A DNA stretch of 64,000 nucleotides, taken from NCBI GenBank assembly GCA_040386155.1, contig JAZKFZ010000003.1, forward strand, positions 620,001-684,000. The letters run 5' to 3'. Under the pieces are notes generated by a model. That model saw only the letters and a program-made list of their open reading frames with translations. It was not told where the DNA came from and ran no database searches. The stretch is from M0103 sp040386155. Lineage in GTDB: Bacteria; Bacteroidota; Bacteroidia; Flavobacteriales_D; Crocinitomicaceae. Shown piece by piece: positions 8,746 to 16,736 of this stretch (position 1 is the first letter of the stretch; every line of letters begins with the position of its first letter). Both the position numbers and the translations under genes were made by a program.

Positions 8746-10005
8746 ATGAAAATACTACTAAAGAAAACCAACATTATCGATTCACTTTCCTCATGGAACA
8801 ACAAAATTGTTGACGTAATGGTGAACGATGGTGCGATTGAAGCCATTGCTGAAAATATTAACACCGAAGCTGAAACTATCATTGAAGGCGAAGGATTTTG
8901 TTTATCGCAAGGCTGGGTGGATTTGAAAGCAGATTTTTGCGATCCAGGGACCGAACATAAAGAAACAGTAGAAAGTGGGTTAAATGCTGCAGCATTTGGC
9001 GGATACACGCATGTAGCAGTGCTGCCATCAACAAGTCCTGTGGTAGATGGTAAAACTGAAGTGCAATATTTGTTGCGAAAAGCAGAAAACCACGTTACTT
9101 CACTCCTACCAATTGGAGCAATAACAGAGAAATTAGCGGGCGAACAATTGGCTGAGATGTACGACATGCACCAAGCAGGGGCGAAATTGTTTTCGGACGA
9201 TTTACATCCTGTAAATTCTGGGATCATGTACCGTGCGCTTTTGTACGCTAAGAATTTTAATGGCAAAATTGTGGCCTTTGCGAGAGATCACTCCCTTGCT
9301 GGAGCAGGATTGGTGAACGAAGGCGAAGCTTCTACCCGAACAGGATTGAAAGCAGATCCATCGATTGCAGAAATTATTCAAATCGAACGAAACTTGCGCT
9401 TAGTAGAATACACCGAAAGTCAAATTCATTTCACGGGAATTTCATGCAAAGAAAGCGTAGAATTGATACGCGCAGCAAAAGCACAAGGACTGGCCGTTAC
9501 CTGTGATGTAAACGTAATGAATTTGGTCTACAACGAAACAGCCGTACTCGATTTCGATAGTAATTTTAAAGTAATGCCCCCACTTCGAAGAGAAGAAGAT
9601 CGAATTGCACTTTGGGATGGCGTTTTGGATGGAACAATTGATACGATTGTTTCAGATCATCGTCCGCACGACAAAGAAGAAAAAGATGTTGAATTTGATC
9701 ATGCCTACTTTGGAACAATTCAGTTACAATCAGCATTTGCAAGTGTAATGAAGTGTAAAGAAGCACAATTAATTCCAGTAATAAAATGTCTTTCCCACAA
9801 TGCGAGAAATATTGCTGGAATAAAAAATAATCCGATCGAAGTAGGAAACAAAGCAGATTTAACATTATTTTCGCCAAACAAAGAATGGGTTTTTGAGCAA
9901 TCAATCATCACTTCAAAGGTGCATTTCACACCATTTTTAAATGAAAATTTGAAAGGAAAAGTGGAAGCTGTGATCAACAATGGAAGATTATTCATACGAG
10001 AATAA
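8746..10005 (+). CDS. Dihydroorotase homologue lacking most metal ligands
   Basis: 419 aa, aligning end to end with class I dihydroorotases (pyrimidine pathway: carbamoyl-aspartate to dihydroorotate). The metal-binding DxHxH becomes D59-L-K61-A-D63 and the following R-x-P-G Arg is C65. The His of the H-x-E-D block is F178 (IVAFARDHSLAG). The second His of the H-x-x-H-x-S block is G231 (IHFTGIS). Only the late Asp remains (VSDHRPHD, D304), with D151/D152 in KLFSDD. MPNT is replaced by LPST. These losses argue against metal-dependent hydrolysis. It may be a PyrC'-like structural partner of aspartate transcarbamoylase, or a different enzyme. Operon: 8 nt after the BatA-like gene, 3 nt before the methyltransferase. 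Confidence 0.85.
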   Translation: MKILLKKTNIIDSLSSWNNKIVDVMVNDGAIEAIAENINTEAETIIEGEGFCLSQGWVDLKADFCDPGTEHKETVESGLNAAAFGGYTHVAVLPSTSPVVDGKTEVQYLLRKAENHVTSLLPIGAITEKLAGEQLAEMYDMHQAGAKLFSDDLHPVNSGIMYRALLYAKNFNGKIVAFARDHSLAGAGLVNEGEASTRTGLKADPSIAEIIQIERNLRLVEYTESQIHFTGISCKESVELIRAAKAQGLAVTCDVNVMNLVYNETAVLDFDSNFKVMPPLRREEDRIALWDGVLDGTIDTIVSDHRPHDKEEKDVEFDHAYFGTIQLQSAFASVMKCKEAQLIPVIKCLSHNARNIAGIKNNPIEVGNKADLTLFSPNKEWVFEQSIITSKVHFTPFLNENLKGKVEAVINNGRLFIRE

Positions 10006-10008
10006 ATT

Positions 10009-10569
10009 ATGGCAAAGAAACAACGTGTTTTTATAAAACAATTTTGGAAGGATAAACAAATGGTAGGAGCTATCTCTGCCAGTTCTAAATACTTAGGTGA
10101 AAAAATGATCAAAAACATTGACTTTTCCAAGGACAAAGTCATAGTGGAATTAGGTCCAGGAACAGGTGTTTTTACCGATTTGTTAATTGACAAATTAGCG
10201 GATGACGCCATCTTGTTTGTATTCGAATTGAACGATTTGTTTTTTGAAAAATTAGCCGCTAGAATTAATGATAAGCGTGTTGTTTTAATTCATGATACTG
10301 CCGAAAATATTGCTAAACACCTCAATGAGCATGGTTACGAGAAAGCAGATATCGTGTTATCTTCGTTGCCTTTAGCAATGTTTACGAAAGAACTGAGAGA
10401 TTCAGTGTTAATTGCTTCGAAAAATAACCTAAAACAAGAAGGAACGTACATTCAGTTTCAATACTCATTGCAGGCACGTAGCACCTTGAAGAAATTGTAC
10501 AAGACAATTAAAATCAGTTGGACGCCACTAAACGTTCCTCCTGCATTTGTCTACGCTTGTAAAAACTAA
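10009..10569 (+). CDS. PmtA-like SAM-dependent methyltransferase
   Basis: 186 aa, class I Rossmann methyltransferase. The N-terminus FIKQFWKDKQMVGAISASS and motif I VELGPGTGVFTD (46-57) resemble the small PmtA/KsgA-like group, often auto-named rRNA adenine methyltransferase. The motif IV position reads SSLPLAMF, as in phospholipid N-methyltransferases, not the NLPY of rRNA dimethylases. A role in methylating phosphatidylethanolamine or another lipid is therefore more likely than rRNA modification, but the substrate is inference. There is no membrane helix. It is the last gene of a three-gene operon, 3 nt after the dihydroorotase homologue. Confidence 0.75.
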   Translation: MAKKQRVFIKQFWKDKQMVGAISASSKYLGEKMIKNIDFSKDKVIVELGPGTGVFTDLLIDKLADDAILFVFELNDLFFEKLAARINDKRVVLIHDTAENIAKHLNEHGYEKADIVLSSLPLAMFTKELRDSVLIASKNNLKQEGTYIQFQYSLQARSTLKKLYKTIKISWTPLNVPPAFVYACKN

Positions 10570-10671
10570 CAAACAGTTGCGGTAAATCAACCAATGCCAC
10601 CGTTTACTCAACAGCACAAAATTGTGGTATAGTTATTGGCTAACTTTTATGAAAGTTTAAATTTAACTGTC

Positions 10672-10788
10672 ATGAAAACAAAAGTTGAAATTCGCAAAAT
10701 CCTGACAATCTATTTGAGAAAAACAAATGTAAAGTTGGGTTCTATCGATAACGGGATTAAAGATTTAGGTGTAAGAACTCACCGATAA
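10672..10788 (+). CDS. Possible small protein of 38 residues
   Basis: An ATG-initiated frame encodes a basic 38-residue peptide starting MKTKVEIRKILTIYLRK and ending GIKDLGVRTHR. Its stop codon ends one base before the convergent marR stop. It has no known motif. The hydrophobic/charged pattern (IRKILTIYLRK...LGSIDNGIKDLGV) loosely recalls one end of an acyl-carrier-like helix bundle, but this is weak. It could be a real small gene, a gene remnant or chance. Confidence 0.3.
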   Translation: MKTKVEIRKILTIYLRKTNVKLGSIDNGIKDLGVRTHR

Positions 10789-11244
10789 TCAATGCTCGTA
10801 TCGCGATCTAATTTTGTCGAGAATAGTTGACAAAATAACCGCTTCTTCATCGCTAATATTTACCTGAAAAAAGTCCTTCTCTTTAATTTCTTTGTCGATT
10901 TCAGATAGAAGATTTGTACCACGTTCAGCAATTTCTACATATACTACTCTTCGGTCCTTTTCGCAACGAATTCGATCAATCAATCCTTTTTCAATTAATT
11001 TATCCATCAAACGCGTAGAATTTGGCGATTTATCGACCATTCTTTCTTTCACCGTGTTGATGTTCAACGCTTCCTTCGCCCCTCTCAAAATTCTAAGAAT
11101 ATTAAACTGAGGCATCGTCAAGTCAAATTGCTCCATAAACACATTGTGCTGATGATTGATGAAATTTGCCGTATATCGGAGATTTACAATCGCTTTCTGA
11201 TGCTCAGAAGTAAATTTTGATTTAATGATGTCTTCAATTTTCAT
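10789..11244 (-). CDS. MarR family transcriptional regulator
   Basis: About 151 aa from the ATG at 11244 (MKIEDIIKSKFTSEHQKA). A TTG nine bases... six bases upstream (11250) is in frame but lies inside the -7 box, so ATG is preferred. It has the MarR winged helix: TMPQFNILRILRGAKE, then the recognition helix region VKERMVDKSPNSTRLMDKL and the wing DRIRCEKDRRVVYVEI, flanked by dimerisation helices. Such proteins are usually ligand-released dimeric repressors that bind palindromes. A palindrome TTACCGAGGTAA overlaps its own promoter, as expected for autoregulation. The divergent neighbour is the SpmA/SpmB-like transporter gene. The same site precedes the FAS1 gene. Confidence 0.93.
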   Translation of the reverse strand: MKIEDIIKSKFTSEHQKAIVNLRYTANFINHQHNVFMEQFDLTMPQFNILRILRGAKEALNINTVKERMVDKSPNSTRLMDKLIEKGLIDRIRCEKDRRVVYVEIAERGTNLLSEIDKEIKEKDFFQVNISDEEAVILSTILDKIRSRYEH

Positions 11245-11247
11245 ATG

Positions 11248-11268
11248 CAAATATAGTTACCGAGGTAA
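11248..11268 (-). promoter_or_regulatory. marR promoter with MarR-type operator
   Basis: On the minus strand the palindrome TTACCTCGGTAA (11257-11268) is followed after one base by the -7 box TATATTTG (11248-11255). The box ends 3 nt before the ATG at 11244, so transcription would start inside or at the start codon region. The half-sites TTACC/GGTAA and 2-nt centre equal those at 3938-3949. Confidence 0.6.
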
Positions 11269-11361
11269 TAGCTACAAGTCAAAATCTTAATAAAAATCAA
11301 TTGTTGATAGCTTTTTTAACAATTAGTAGCAAAATCAAATAAAAAAAATGAAATTCGTAGC

Positions 11362-12594
11362 ATGGTATTGAATCGGATTTGGATGGGAATGTTCATTATT
11401 TCCATCGTTATGGGCTTTTCTAAATTGATTTTTTGGCAAGATGTCGCTGTGCTTGAAAACATGAAAAATGGGTTATTTGAAGCTGGAAGTTCAGGATTTC
11501 AGCTTGCACTTTTTATGACAGGTACCTTGGCATTGTGGATGGGCTTCATGCGAATTGGTCAAGATGGTGGAGCGATTAACATTATGTCTAGAGCAATTTC
11601 TCCACTTTTCACAAAATTATTTCCTGAAATTCCTAAAAATCACCCTGCTTTTGGCTCCATCATGTTGAATTTTTCGGCAAATATGTTGGGGCTAGACAAT
11701 GCAGCAACACCAGCCGGATTGAAAGCAATGCAAGATTTGCAGAGCATTAATCCAGATCCTAAAACAGCTTCGAATGCTCAAATCATGTTCTTGGTATTAA
11801 ATGCTTCCGGACTCACTATCATTCCAGTGTCCATCATCGCAGCTAGAACAGCAAATGGTTCCGTAAATCCAACATCGGTATTTCTTCCAATTTTAATTAC
11901 AACCTTTTTTGCTACACTCGGCGGACTAACTTTTGTAGCTATAAAGCAAAAAATTAATTTATTTAACAAGGTCGTTCTTGCATACATTGGGACGCTTACG
12001 CTGATGGTTGTAGGTTTACTGACCTTTCTAATTCTGAATCCCACAAAAGTTGATTTAATTTCTTCCATTATTGCAAATACCTTCATGTTTGGATTCATTG
12101 CATTTTTCTTTGGTTTAGCCTTAAAAACAAAGGTTCCTGTTTTTGAAAGCTTTATTGAGGGCGCCAAAGAAGGATTTCAAGTTGCAATTAACATAGTTCC
12201 CTATTTAATTGCCATGTTAGCTGCAGTTGCATTATTCAGAACCTCAGGTGCTTTTCCAGATTTAATGTATGCACTAAAATTTGCGTGTATTTTCGTTGGA
12301 ATGCAAAGTCTAGAATTTATTGATGCGCTCCCTGTAATGTTCATGAAACCATTCTCTGGTTCAGGTGCGCGTGGATTGATGATTGACAACATGAAAATTT
12401 TTGGGCCAGATTCGTTTGTAAGTAATTTATCTGCCACTTTTCAAGGAAGTACCGAAACAACTTTTTATGTACTCGCTGTTTATTTTGGCTCAGTTAAAAT
12501 TACGAATACGCGTTATGCAGCGGCTGCAGGTATTTTCTGTGATGTTGTTGGTGGAATTGTTGCCATTTTAATCGCCTACATATTCTTTAAGTAA
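11362..12594 (+). CDS. SpmA-SpmB fusion, nucleoside-recognition domain membrane protein
   Basis: 410 aa with about ten hydrophobic segments. The N-terminal half matches SpmA (GFMRIGQDGGAINIMSR, NHPAFGSIMLNFSANMLGL, DNAATPAGLKAM). The C-terminal half matches SpmB (GAKEGFQVAINIVPYLIAML, FMKPFSGSGARGLMIDNM, STETTFYVLAVYFGSV). In Bacillus these are two spore-maturation proteins; this organism does not appear to sporulate, and the fused form is widespread in Gram-negative bacteria with unknown cargo. It is the first gene of an operon: the repeat protein starts 1 nt later, then the ABC exporter. It diverges from marR, whose operator lies about 95 nt upstream, so co-regulation is possible. Confidence 0.85.
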   Translation: MVLNRIWMGMFIISIVMGFSKLIFWQDVAVLENMKNGLFEAGSSGFQLALFMTGTLALWMGFMRIGQDGGAINIMSRAISPLFTKLFPEIPKNHPAFGSIMLNFSANMLGLDNAATPAGLKAMQDLQSINPDPKTASNAQIMFLVLNASGLTIIPVSIIAARTANGSVNPTSVFLPILITTFFATLGGLTFVAIKQKINLFNKVVLAYIGTLTLMVVGLLTFLILNPTKVDLISSIIANTFMFGFIAFFFGLALKTKVPVFESFIEGAKEGFQVAINIVPYLIAMLAAVALFRTSGAFPDLMYALKFACIFVGMQSLEFIDALPVMFMKPFSGSGARGLMIDNMKIFGPDSFVSNLSATFQGSTETTFYVLAVYFGSVKITNTRYAAAAGIFCDVVGGIVAILIAYIFFK

Positions 12595-12595
12595 A

Positions 12596-13078
12596 ATGTT
12601 TGGTAAACTATTCAAAAAAACAGCGGCGAAAAAACCTACTGCAACTGTCGTTCCGATGAAAAACATTGATTACCCGCCGAAAATCATCTTAGCGTGGGCA
12701 AAAGCAATTGAAGGGAATCAAGAAATATTGGGATGGCTGAAAGACAACGACTATGATGAGCTGTTCTATGCAAGTTACGCCATCCGACTCAAAACGGAAG
12801 CCAGAGACTGGTTGACTAAAAATGGCTATCCGCAATTGATGGCTTTTGTGAATGCCTGCGAAGGAAATGAAAAAGCGCTGCGTTGGCTGCAACTCAACAG
12901 TATGGATTTGTTGTACTACATGGCATTGGCGATCGACGATAACGACGTAACAGCGATTGCTTGGCTGCAACGAAATGGAACTCCAGATTTGATCTTCCTC
13001 GCAAAAACCATCAAAGCAGTAAAAGACAACATCGAAGAAAATCACAACGATATTCACTCCTTTGGTCGAGATGACTAA
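12596..13078 (+). CDS. Novel 25-residue W-L repeat protein
   Basis: 160 aa, not recognised. After a basic, Ala/Lys-rich N-terminus (1-20) it has four repeats with a Trp-Leu pair at 47-48, 72-73, 97-98 and 123-124, a period of 25-26. The pattern is acidic/Gly loop, x-x-x-W-L-x-x-N, then a hydrophobic helix with Tyr/Phe and Ala (for example GWLKDNDYDELFYASYAI). This suggests an alpha-alpha solenoid of TPR/ankyrin-like size used for protein contacts. There is no signal peptide or membrane segment; it should be cytoplasmic. It lies 1 nt after the SpmA/SpmB fusion and 35 nt before the ABC ATPase, so it is probably co-transcribed with both. Confidence 0.75.
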   Translation: MFGKLFKKTAAKKPTATVVPMKNIDYPPKIILAWAKAIEGNQEILGWLKDNDYDELFYASYAIRLKTEARDWLTKNGYPQLMAFVNACEGNEKALRWLQLNSMDLLYYMALAIDDNDVTAIAWLQRNGTPDLIFLAKTIKAVKDNIEENHNDIHSFGRDD

Positions 13079-13113
13079 AGAACTACAAGTATAAATTTTA
13101 AGCAAGTCAATCA

Positions 13114-14037
13114 ATGATTGAAGTAAAGAACCTTTCAAAAAAATACAAAAATCAAGAAGCGCTCAAAGGAATTAGTTTCACGATTAATGAAGGAGAATTT
13201 TATGGACTTTTAGGTCCAAATGGTGCTGGGAAATCAACAACAATTTCAATTTTAAGCACCATTACTCATGCTGATGGAGGAACTGCAACTATTGGCGGTT
13301 TTGATGTAAAGAAAGATACAACAGCGGTGAAGCGTATTATTGGAATTGTTCCGCAAGAAATAGCGTTGTATGAAGAATTGACCGCCTTTGAGAACTTGCA
13401 ATTTTTCGGAAGTTTATACCAAGTTCCTCGTAGTGAACTCACCACAAGAATTGATGAATTATTAAACCTATTTGGACTTTTCGACCGAAAAAATGACCGA
13501 ATAGCCACCTATTCAGGAGGAATGAAACGTCGAATTAATATCGCAGCAGCGCTATTGCACCGACCAAAAATTGTTTTTTTAGATGAACCTACCGTGGGAA
13601 TCGATCCACAAAGTAGAAACCTGATTTTTGAGGTACTGGCAAAGTTACATAAAGAAGGATTGACGATTGTGTACACTACCCATTACATGGAAGAAGCCGA
13701 GCGATTTTGCGACAGAATTGGCATTATCGATGAAGGAAAAATTATCGCTGAAGGAACATTGCAAGAGTTGAAAAGTGCAGGAAAAATGAAAGAAAGCATC
13801 CAAGTTCAATTTACCAATGGAGACGAAGCACAACTTGCTGCCTTGAATAGTTTTTGGAACGATTCGAAACAAAACGAAAATAGCACCCTATTTTACAGCG
13901 AAAATGTACAAGCAGACCTTCCAAAGTTGATCTCAAAATGCAATGCCTTGGGACTTGACATCTCTCAAATCGATATTCAAAAAATAAATCTAGAGTCCAT
14001 TTTCATGGATTTAACAGGTAAACAACTAAGAGACTAA
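13114..14037 (+). CDS. ABC transporter ATP-binding protein
   Basis: 307 aa, an ABC-2 type exporter ATPase. Walker A is GPNGAGKST (about 33-41), the Q-loop is IVPQE, the signature is YSGGMKRR (about 130-137), Walker B is IVFLDEPTVGID (about 150-161), and the switch His is in TTHYMEEAE. The C-terminal 80 residues form the usual accessory domain of DrrA/CcmA-like exporters. It forms a complex with the permease that starts 1 nt downstream. The substrate is unknown; drug, lipid or peptide export are all possible. Confidence 0.93.
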   Translation: MIEVKNLSKKYKNQEALKGISFTINEGEFYGLLGPNGAGKSTTISILSTITHADGGTATIGGFDVKKDTTAVKRIIGIVPQEIALYEELTAFENLQFFGSLYQVPRSELTTRIDELLNLFGLFDRKNDRIATYSGGMKRRINIAAALLHRPKIVFLDEPTVGIDPQSRNLIFEVLAKLHKEGLTIVYTTHYMEEAERFCDRIGIIDEGKIIAEGTLQELKSAGKMKESIQVQFTNGDEAQLAALNSFWNDSKQNENSTLFYSENVQADLPKLISKCNALGLDISQIDIQKINLESIFMDLTGKQLRD

Positions 14038-14038
14038 T

Positions 14039-15226
14039 ATGATTAAAATTGCCCTAAAAGACCTTCGCATATTTTTTAAAGACAAGCGTTTAGTCCTACT
14101 AACATTTACTATTCCAATTGCCTTAATCTCACTATTTGCTTTTGCATTTGGCGGCATGTGGACGAATGATGATGATGAAAAAATAACACTTTTAATCAGT
14201 GACTTGGATCATAGTGAAGCATCAAAAAAAACAATTTCATTGTTAGATTCACTCAAAGGAATTGAATTAATTCCCAGCAAGCTAAAAGAAGCGCAAGCTG
14301 CTATTCGCAAAGGCAATGAGAGTTTTGTACTTGTGATCAATCAAGGATTTTCTGAAGCAATGAACAGTGGAACGAAATTGCCGCTAGAGTTACAGTATGA
14401 TCAAGCAAATGACATGGAAGTAGCTATTTTGCAGCAATCGTTGCTTCCTACGCTGTCCACATTACCTTTCAAATTGATCGATTCATCAAAAATGATGGCG
14501 AATCCACCACGTGAAATGGCAAACAACCCCAATCCCATGCATGCATTGCCTCCAGCTGCAATACCCAATGACATCAAAATGACGCCGTTAATAATACCCA
14601 CCCAAGATGCCAATATCGGCCTAATTCAAGCGGTGGCTGGAACTTCTGTTTTGATGCTTTTGTTCTCAGTCGTTGGATTTGGAATGGGTTTAATTGATGA
14701 ACGACAAGAAGGTACGCTCAAACGATTGTATTACGCCCCAATAAACCCAATTAATGTGTTGTATGGCAAAATGATTTGTGTCAATATCATTTCCCTGATG
14801 CAAATGATCGTCATGTTTGTATTTACCAGTGTAGCATTTGGTTTGGACATCATCACTCCACTCCCAGGATTAATGGTGACAATCGTTGCCACTTCATTTA
14901 CATGCTCAGCCTTTGGTTTGTTTTTAGCATCGATAGCGCAATCGAGACAGCAAGTGCAAGGTCTTTCCACCTTAATTATTTTGGTGATGAGTGCGCTGGG
15001 CGGCAGTATGATCCCCATTTTTATCATGCCTGCCCTCATGCAAAAAGCAGCTGTTATTTCCTTGAACTATTGGAGTATTCAGAGTTTCTTCGATGTGTTT
15101 TGGAGAAATTTATCGGTGACCAATCCAACGTTTTTGTTGCACATTGGCATCTTGCTTTTGATGGGGCTTGTGTTAAATGTAATCGCTATTATTTTCTTCA
15201 AGAAAAACTACACAACATTGGCGTAA
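14039..15226 (+). CDS. ABC-2 type transporter permease
   Basis: 395 aa. It has one N-terminal membrane helix (about 20-40), a large extracytoplasmic domain (about 45-200, rich in Met/Pro at 150-190) and five or six helices from about 205 to 392. The segment ALGGSMIPIFIMPALMQKA is typical of the YhfK/DrrB-like ABC-2 permeases that pair with the ATPase just upstream. It is the membrane half of an exporter and the last gene of the operon beginning at 11362. It converges on the Smr gene with only 12 nt between, and no clear hairpin there. Confidence 0.92.
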   Translation: MIKIALKDLRIFFKDKRLVLLTFTIPIALISLFAFAFGGMWTNDDDEKITLLISDLDHSEASKKTISLLDSLKGIELIPSKLKEAQAAIRKGNESFVLVINQGFSEAMNSGTKLPLELQYDQANDMEVAILQQSLLPTLSTLPFKLIDSSKMMANPPREMANNPNPMHALPPAAIPNDIKMTPLIIPTQDANIGLIQAVAGTSVLMLLFSVVGFGMGLIDERQEGTLKRLYYAPINPINVLYGKMICVNIISLMQMIVMFVFTSVAFGLDIITPLPGLMVTIVATSFTCSAFGLFLASIAQSRQQVQGLSTLIILVMSALGGSMIPIFIMPALMQKAAVISLNYWSIQSFFDVFWRNLSVTNPTFLLHIGILLLMGLVLNVIAIIFFKKNYTTLA

Positions 15227-15238
15227 AGGGTCAACTTG

Positions 15239-15805
15239 TTATTCATACTGAATAAACACCTCGGTAGCACCTTTTCCGTATTCTTCGATGTCGGCATCGG
15301 CACAAGTAGTTCCGTAGAAAGAAGTGAAATAACGTCGCACTTCTTCGCGTAAAATTCCTTCTCCTACGCCATGAATGACAACCAAACGGCGCACTTCCTT
15401 TAAGCGGGCTTTTTCATTAAATGCCCTAAGTGTTTTCATTTGAAGATTGAAAATATCACCATTGGTCATTCCGTAAAGGTCAACCTTCAATTCTTCGGCG
15501 TGGATATCAATTTCCCACATGCCTAGCGCTTTTTTTTGCTTATGAGAAATTGATTTGGGAACTGCTGTATCAACTGATTTTTTAATGACTAGTTTCTTGT
15601 CGGACTGCATTTTTTCATACGCAGCGGCCGACAAAGGAAAGTCTGTTCCGTGAATTTCTATCAATTCATGTTCAGGACATTTTTTATCGAACCCATCTTC
15701 ATCAAGTACCTGGTAGAACATTCCAGTGCGTGAAATGATTGTACCCTGCCCCTTTTCGTGTAAAAATCCAACTAAATCGCCAATCTTAAATTTTGAACCA
15801 GTCAT
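15239..15805 (-). CDS. Smr domain protein
   Basis: 188 aa from the ATG at 15805 (MTGSKFKIGDLVGFL); an in-frame ATG nine bases earlier is also possible. The N-terminal 45 residues look like a small beta-barrel (KFKIGDLVGFLHEKGQGTI), as in the Bacteroidota DUF2027 group. The C-terminal Smr domain has VDLYGMT, then VIHGVGEGILREEV with the IHGxGxG...LR signature. Smr domains are nucleases or nucleic-acid binders known from MutS2. It overlaps the 3' end of the M50 protease gene by 20 nt, so the two are translationally linked and share the porX operon. Confidence 0.88.
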   Translation of the reverse strand: MTGSKFKIGDLVGFLHEKGQGTIISRTGMFYQVLDEDGFDKKCPEHELIEIHGTDFPLSAAAYEKMQSDKKLVIKKSVDTAVPKSISHKQKKALGMWEIDIHAEELKVDLYGMTNGDIFNLQMKTLRAFNEKARLKEVRRLVVIHGVGEGILREEVRRYFTSFYGTTCADADIEEYGKGATEVFIQYE

Positions 15806-16733
15806 AATATACAATTAACAAATCGAAATAAATGTATGCCGCAATTGGCAGTGCAAGTACCGCTACCCAATATAGTAAAATGGCCACTTTAAGGGCAAGA
15901 GACGCATCATATTTCAGAGGAGATTCTAGCGTGTTGTTCACTTGTGACGCCATTAATTGCTCACCCTCACTTTCATCTATTGAATCGATAACCGTTCTTA
16001 AATTAGGAATTTTGTCCAACAGAATATTTTTGATAATGGAATAATCGCGGTTACTCAATTTTCGATAGCTTGTTTGATATTCCACATTCTCTTCGCGCAG
16101 TAATTTTCGCAGTTGCATATTGCTTTGGATCGATTTGACACGGAACCCCATCAAAAACCCAAAGCCAATCATCAACCAACTTGAGATAAACCAACCCACC
16201 AGAATCATCGCCAGCGACGAAGCAAAGGTGAATACTAGACTAAACATTTCTTGATTTATTTTGAATAACAGTTTCAGAATGGAAGCTCCATCCAAAGGAT
16301 CTAATGGCAAAAGATTGATGAAATTCAAAATGAAGAAAAGCAAACCAAACTCAAGTACATAATTACTTTCGTAACTCGCTGAGAAAAGGACTAAAATGAT
16401 GCCGATAACGATGCCGGGAAAAGGGCCAGCAACAGAAACCAATAAACTTTCCTTTTGAGAATACTCCTCCTTCTCTCCTTGCACGAAAGCACCCATAAAA
16501 GGCACAAACAGCATTCGGACGTGCTTATAGTTGTAGTTTTTCATTAGCAAAAAATGCCCTAATTCATGCACCAACAACACCACCACCAAGCTTAAGATAA
16601 AGTTCAGCTCTTCAGTAAAAAACACCATAAACAACAATACAAAAAGCACGATGGAACCAATCGTCATCAGGAGATTGTTCTGTCTCTTTTTGTCAACTAA
16701 CTCAGGCTTTTGCGGGTAAAAATCTTCAATCAT
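15786..16733 (-). CDS. M50 family (site-2 protease-like) membrane metalloprotease
   Basis: 315 aa with six or so hydrophobic segments. The zinc motif HELGH is at 56-60 inside a membrane helix (VVVLLVHELGHFLLMK). The second motif is NLLPLDPLDG (140-149), whose Asp is the third zinc ligand. S2P-like enzymes cut transmembrane segments, often to release transcription or sigma factors. The substrate is unknown here. It lies 3 nt after porX, whose family controls T9SS genes through an ECF sigma factor in Porphyromonas; a link to membrane-anchored signalling is plausible but inferred. Confidence 0.9.
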   Translation of the reverse strand: MIEDFYPQKPELVDKKRQNNLLMTIGSIVLFVLLFMVFFTEELNFILSLVVVLLVHELGHFLLMKNYNYKHVRMLFVPFMGAFVQGEKEEYSQKESLLVSVAGPFPGIVIGIILVLFSASYESNYVLEFGLLFFILNFINLLPLDPLDGASILKLLFKINQEMFSLVFTFASSLAMILVGWFISSWLMIGFGFLMGFRVKSIQSNMQLRKLLREENVEYQTSYRKLSNRDYSIIKNILLDKIPNLRTVIDSIDESEGEQLMASQVNNTLESPLKYDASLALKVAILLYWVAVLALPIAAYIYFDLLIVYYDWFKI

Positions 16734-16736
16734 TAT

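Noticed and set aside
8739..9266. 175-codon minus-strand frame opposite the dihydroorotase homologue
   Set aside because: It is a shadow of the codon pattern of the plus-strand gene, with no family match.
10009..10569. 16S rRNA dimethyladenosine transferase (KsgA)
   Set aside because: Too short, and it lacks the NLPY motif; SSLPLAMF fits phospholipid N-methyltransferases better.
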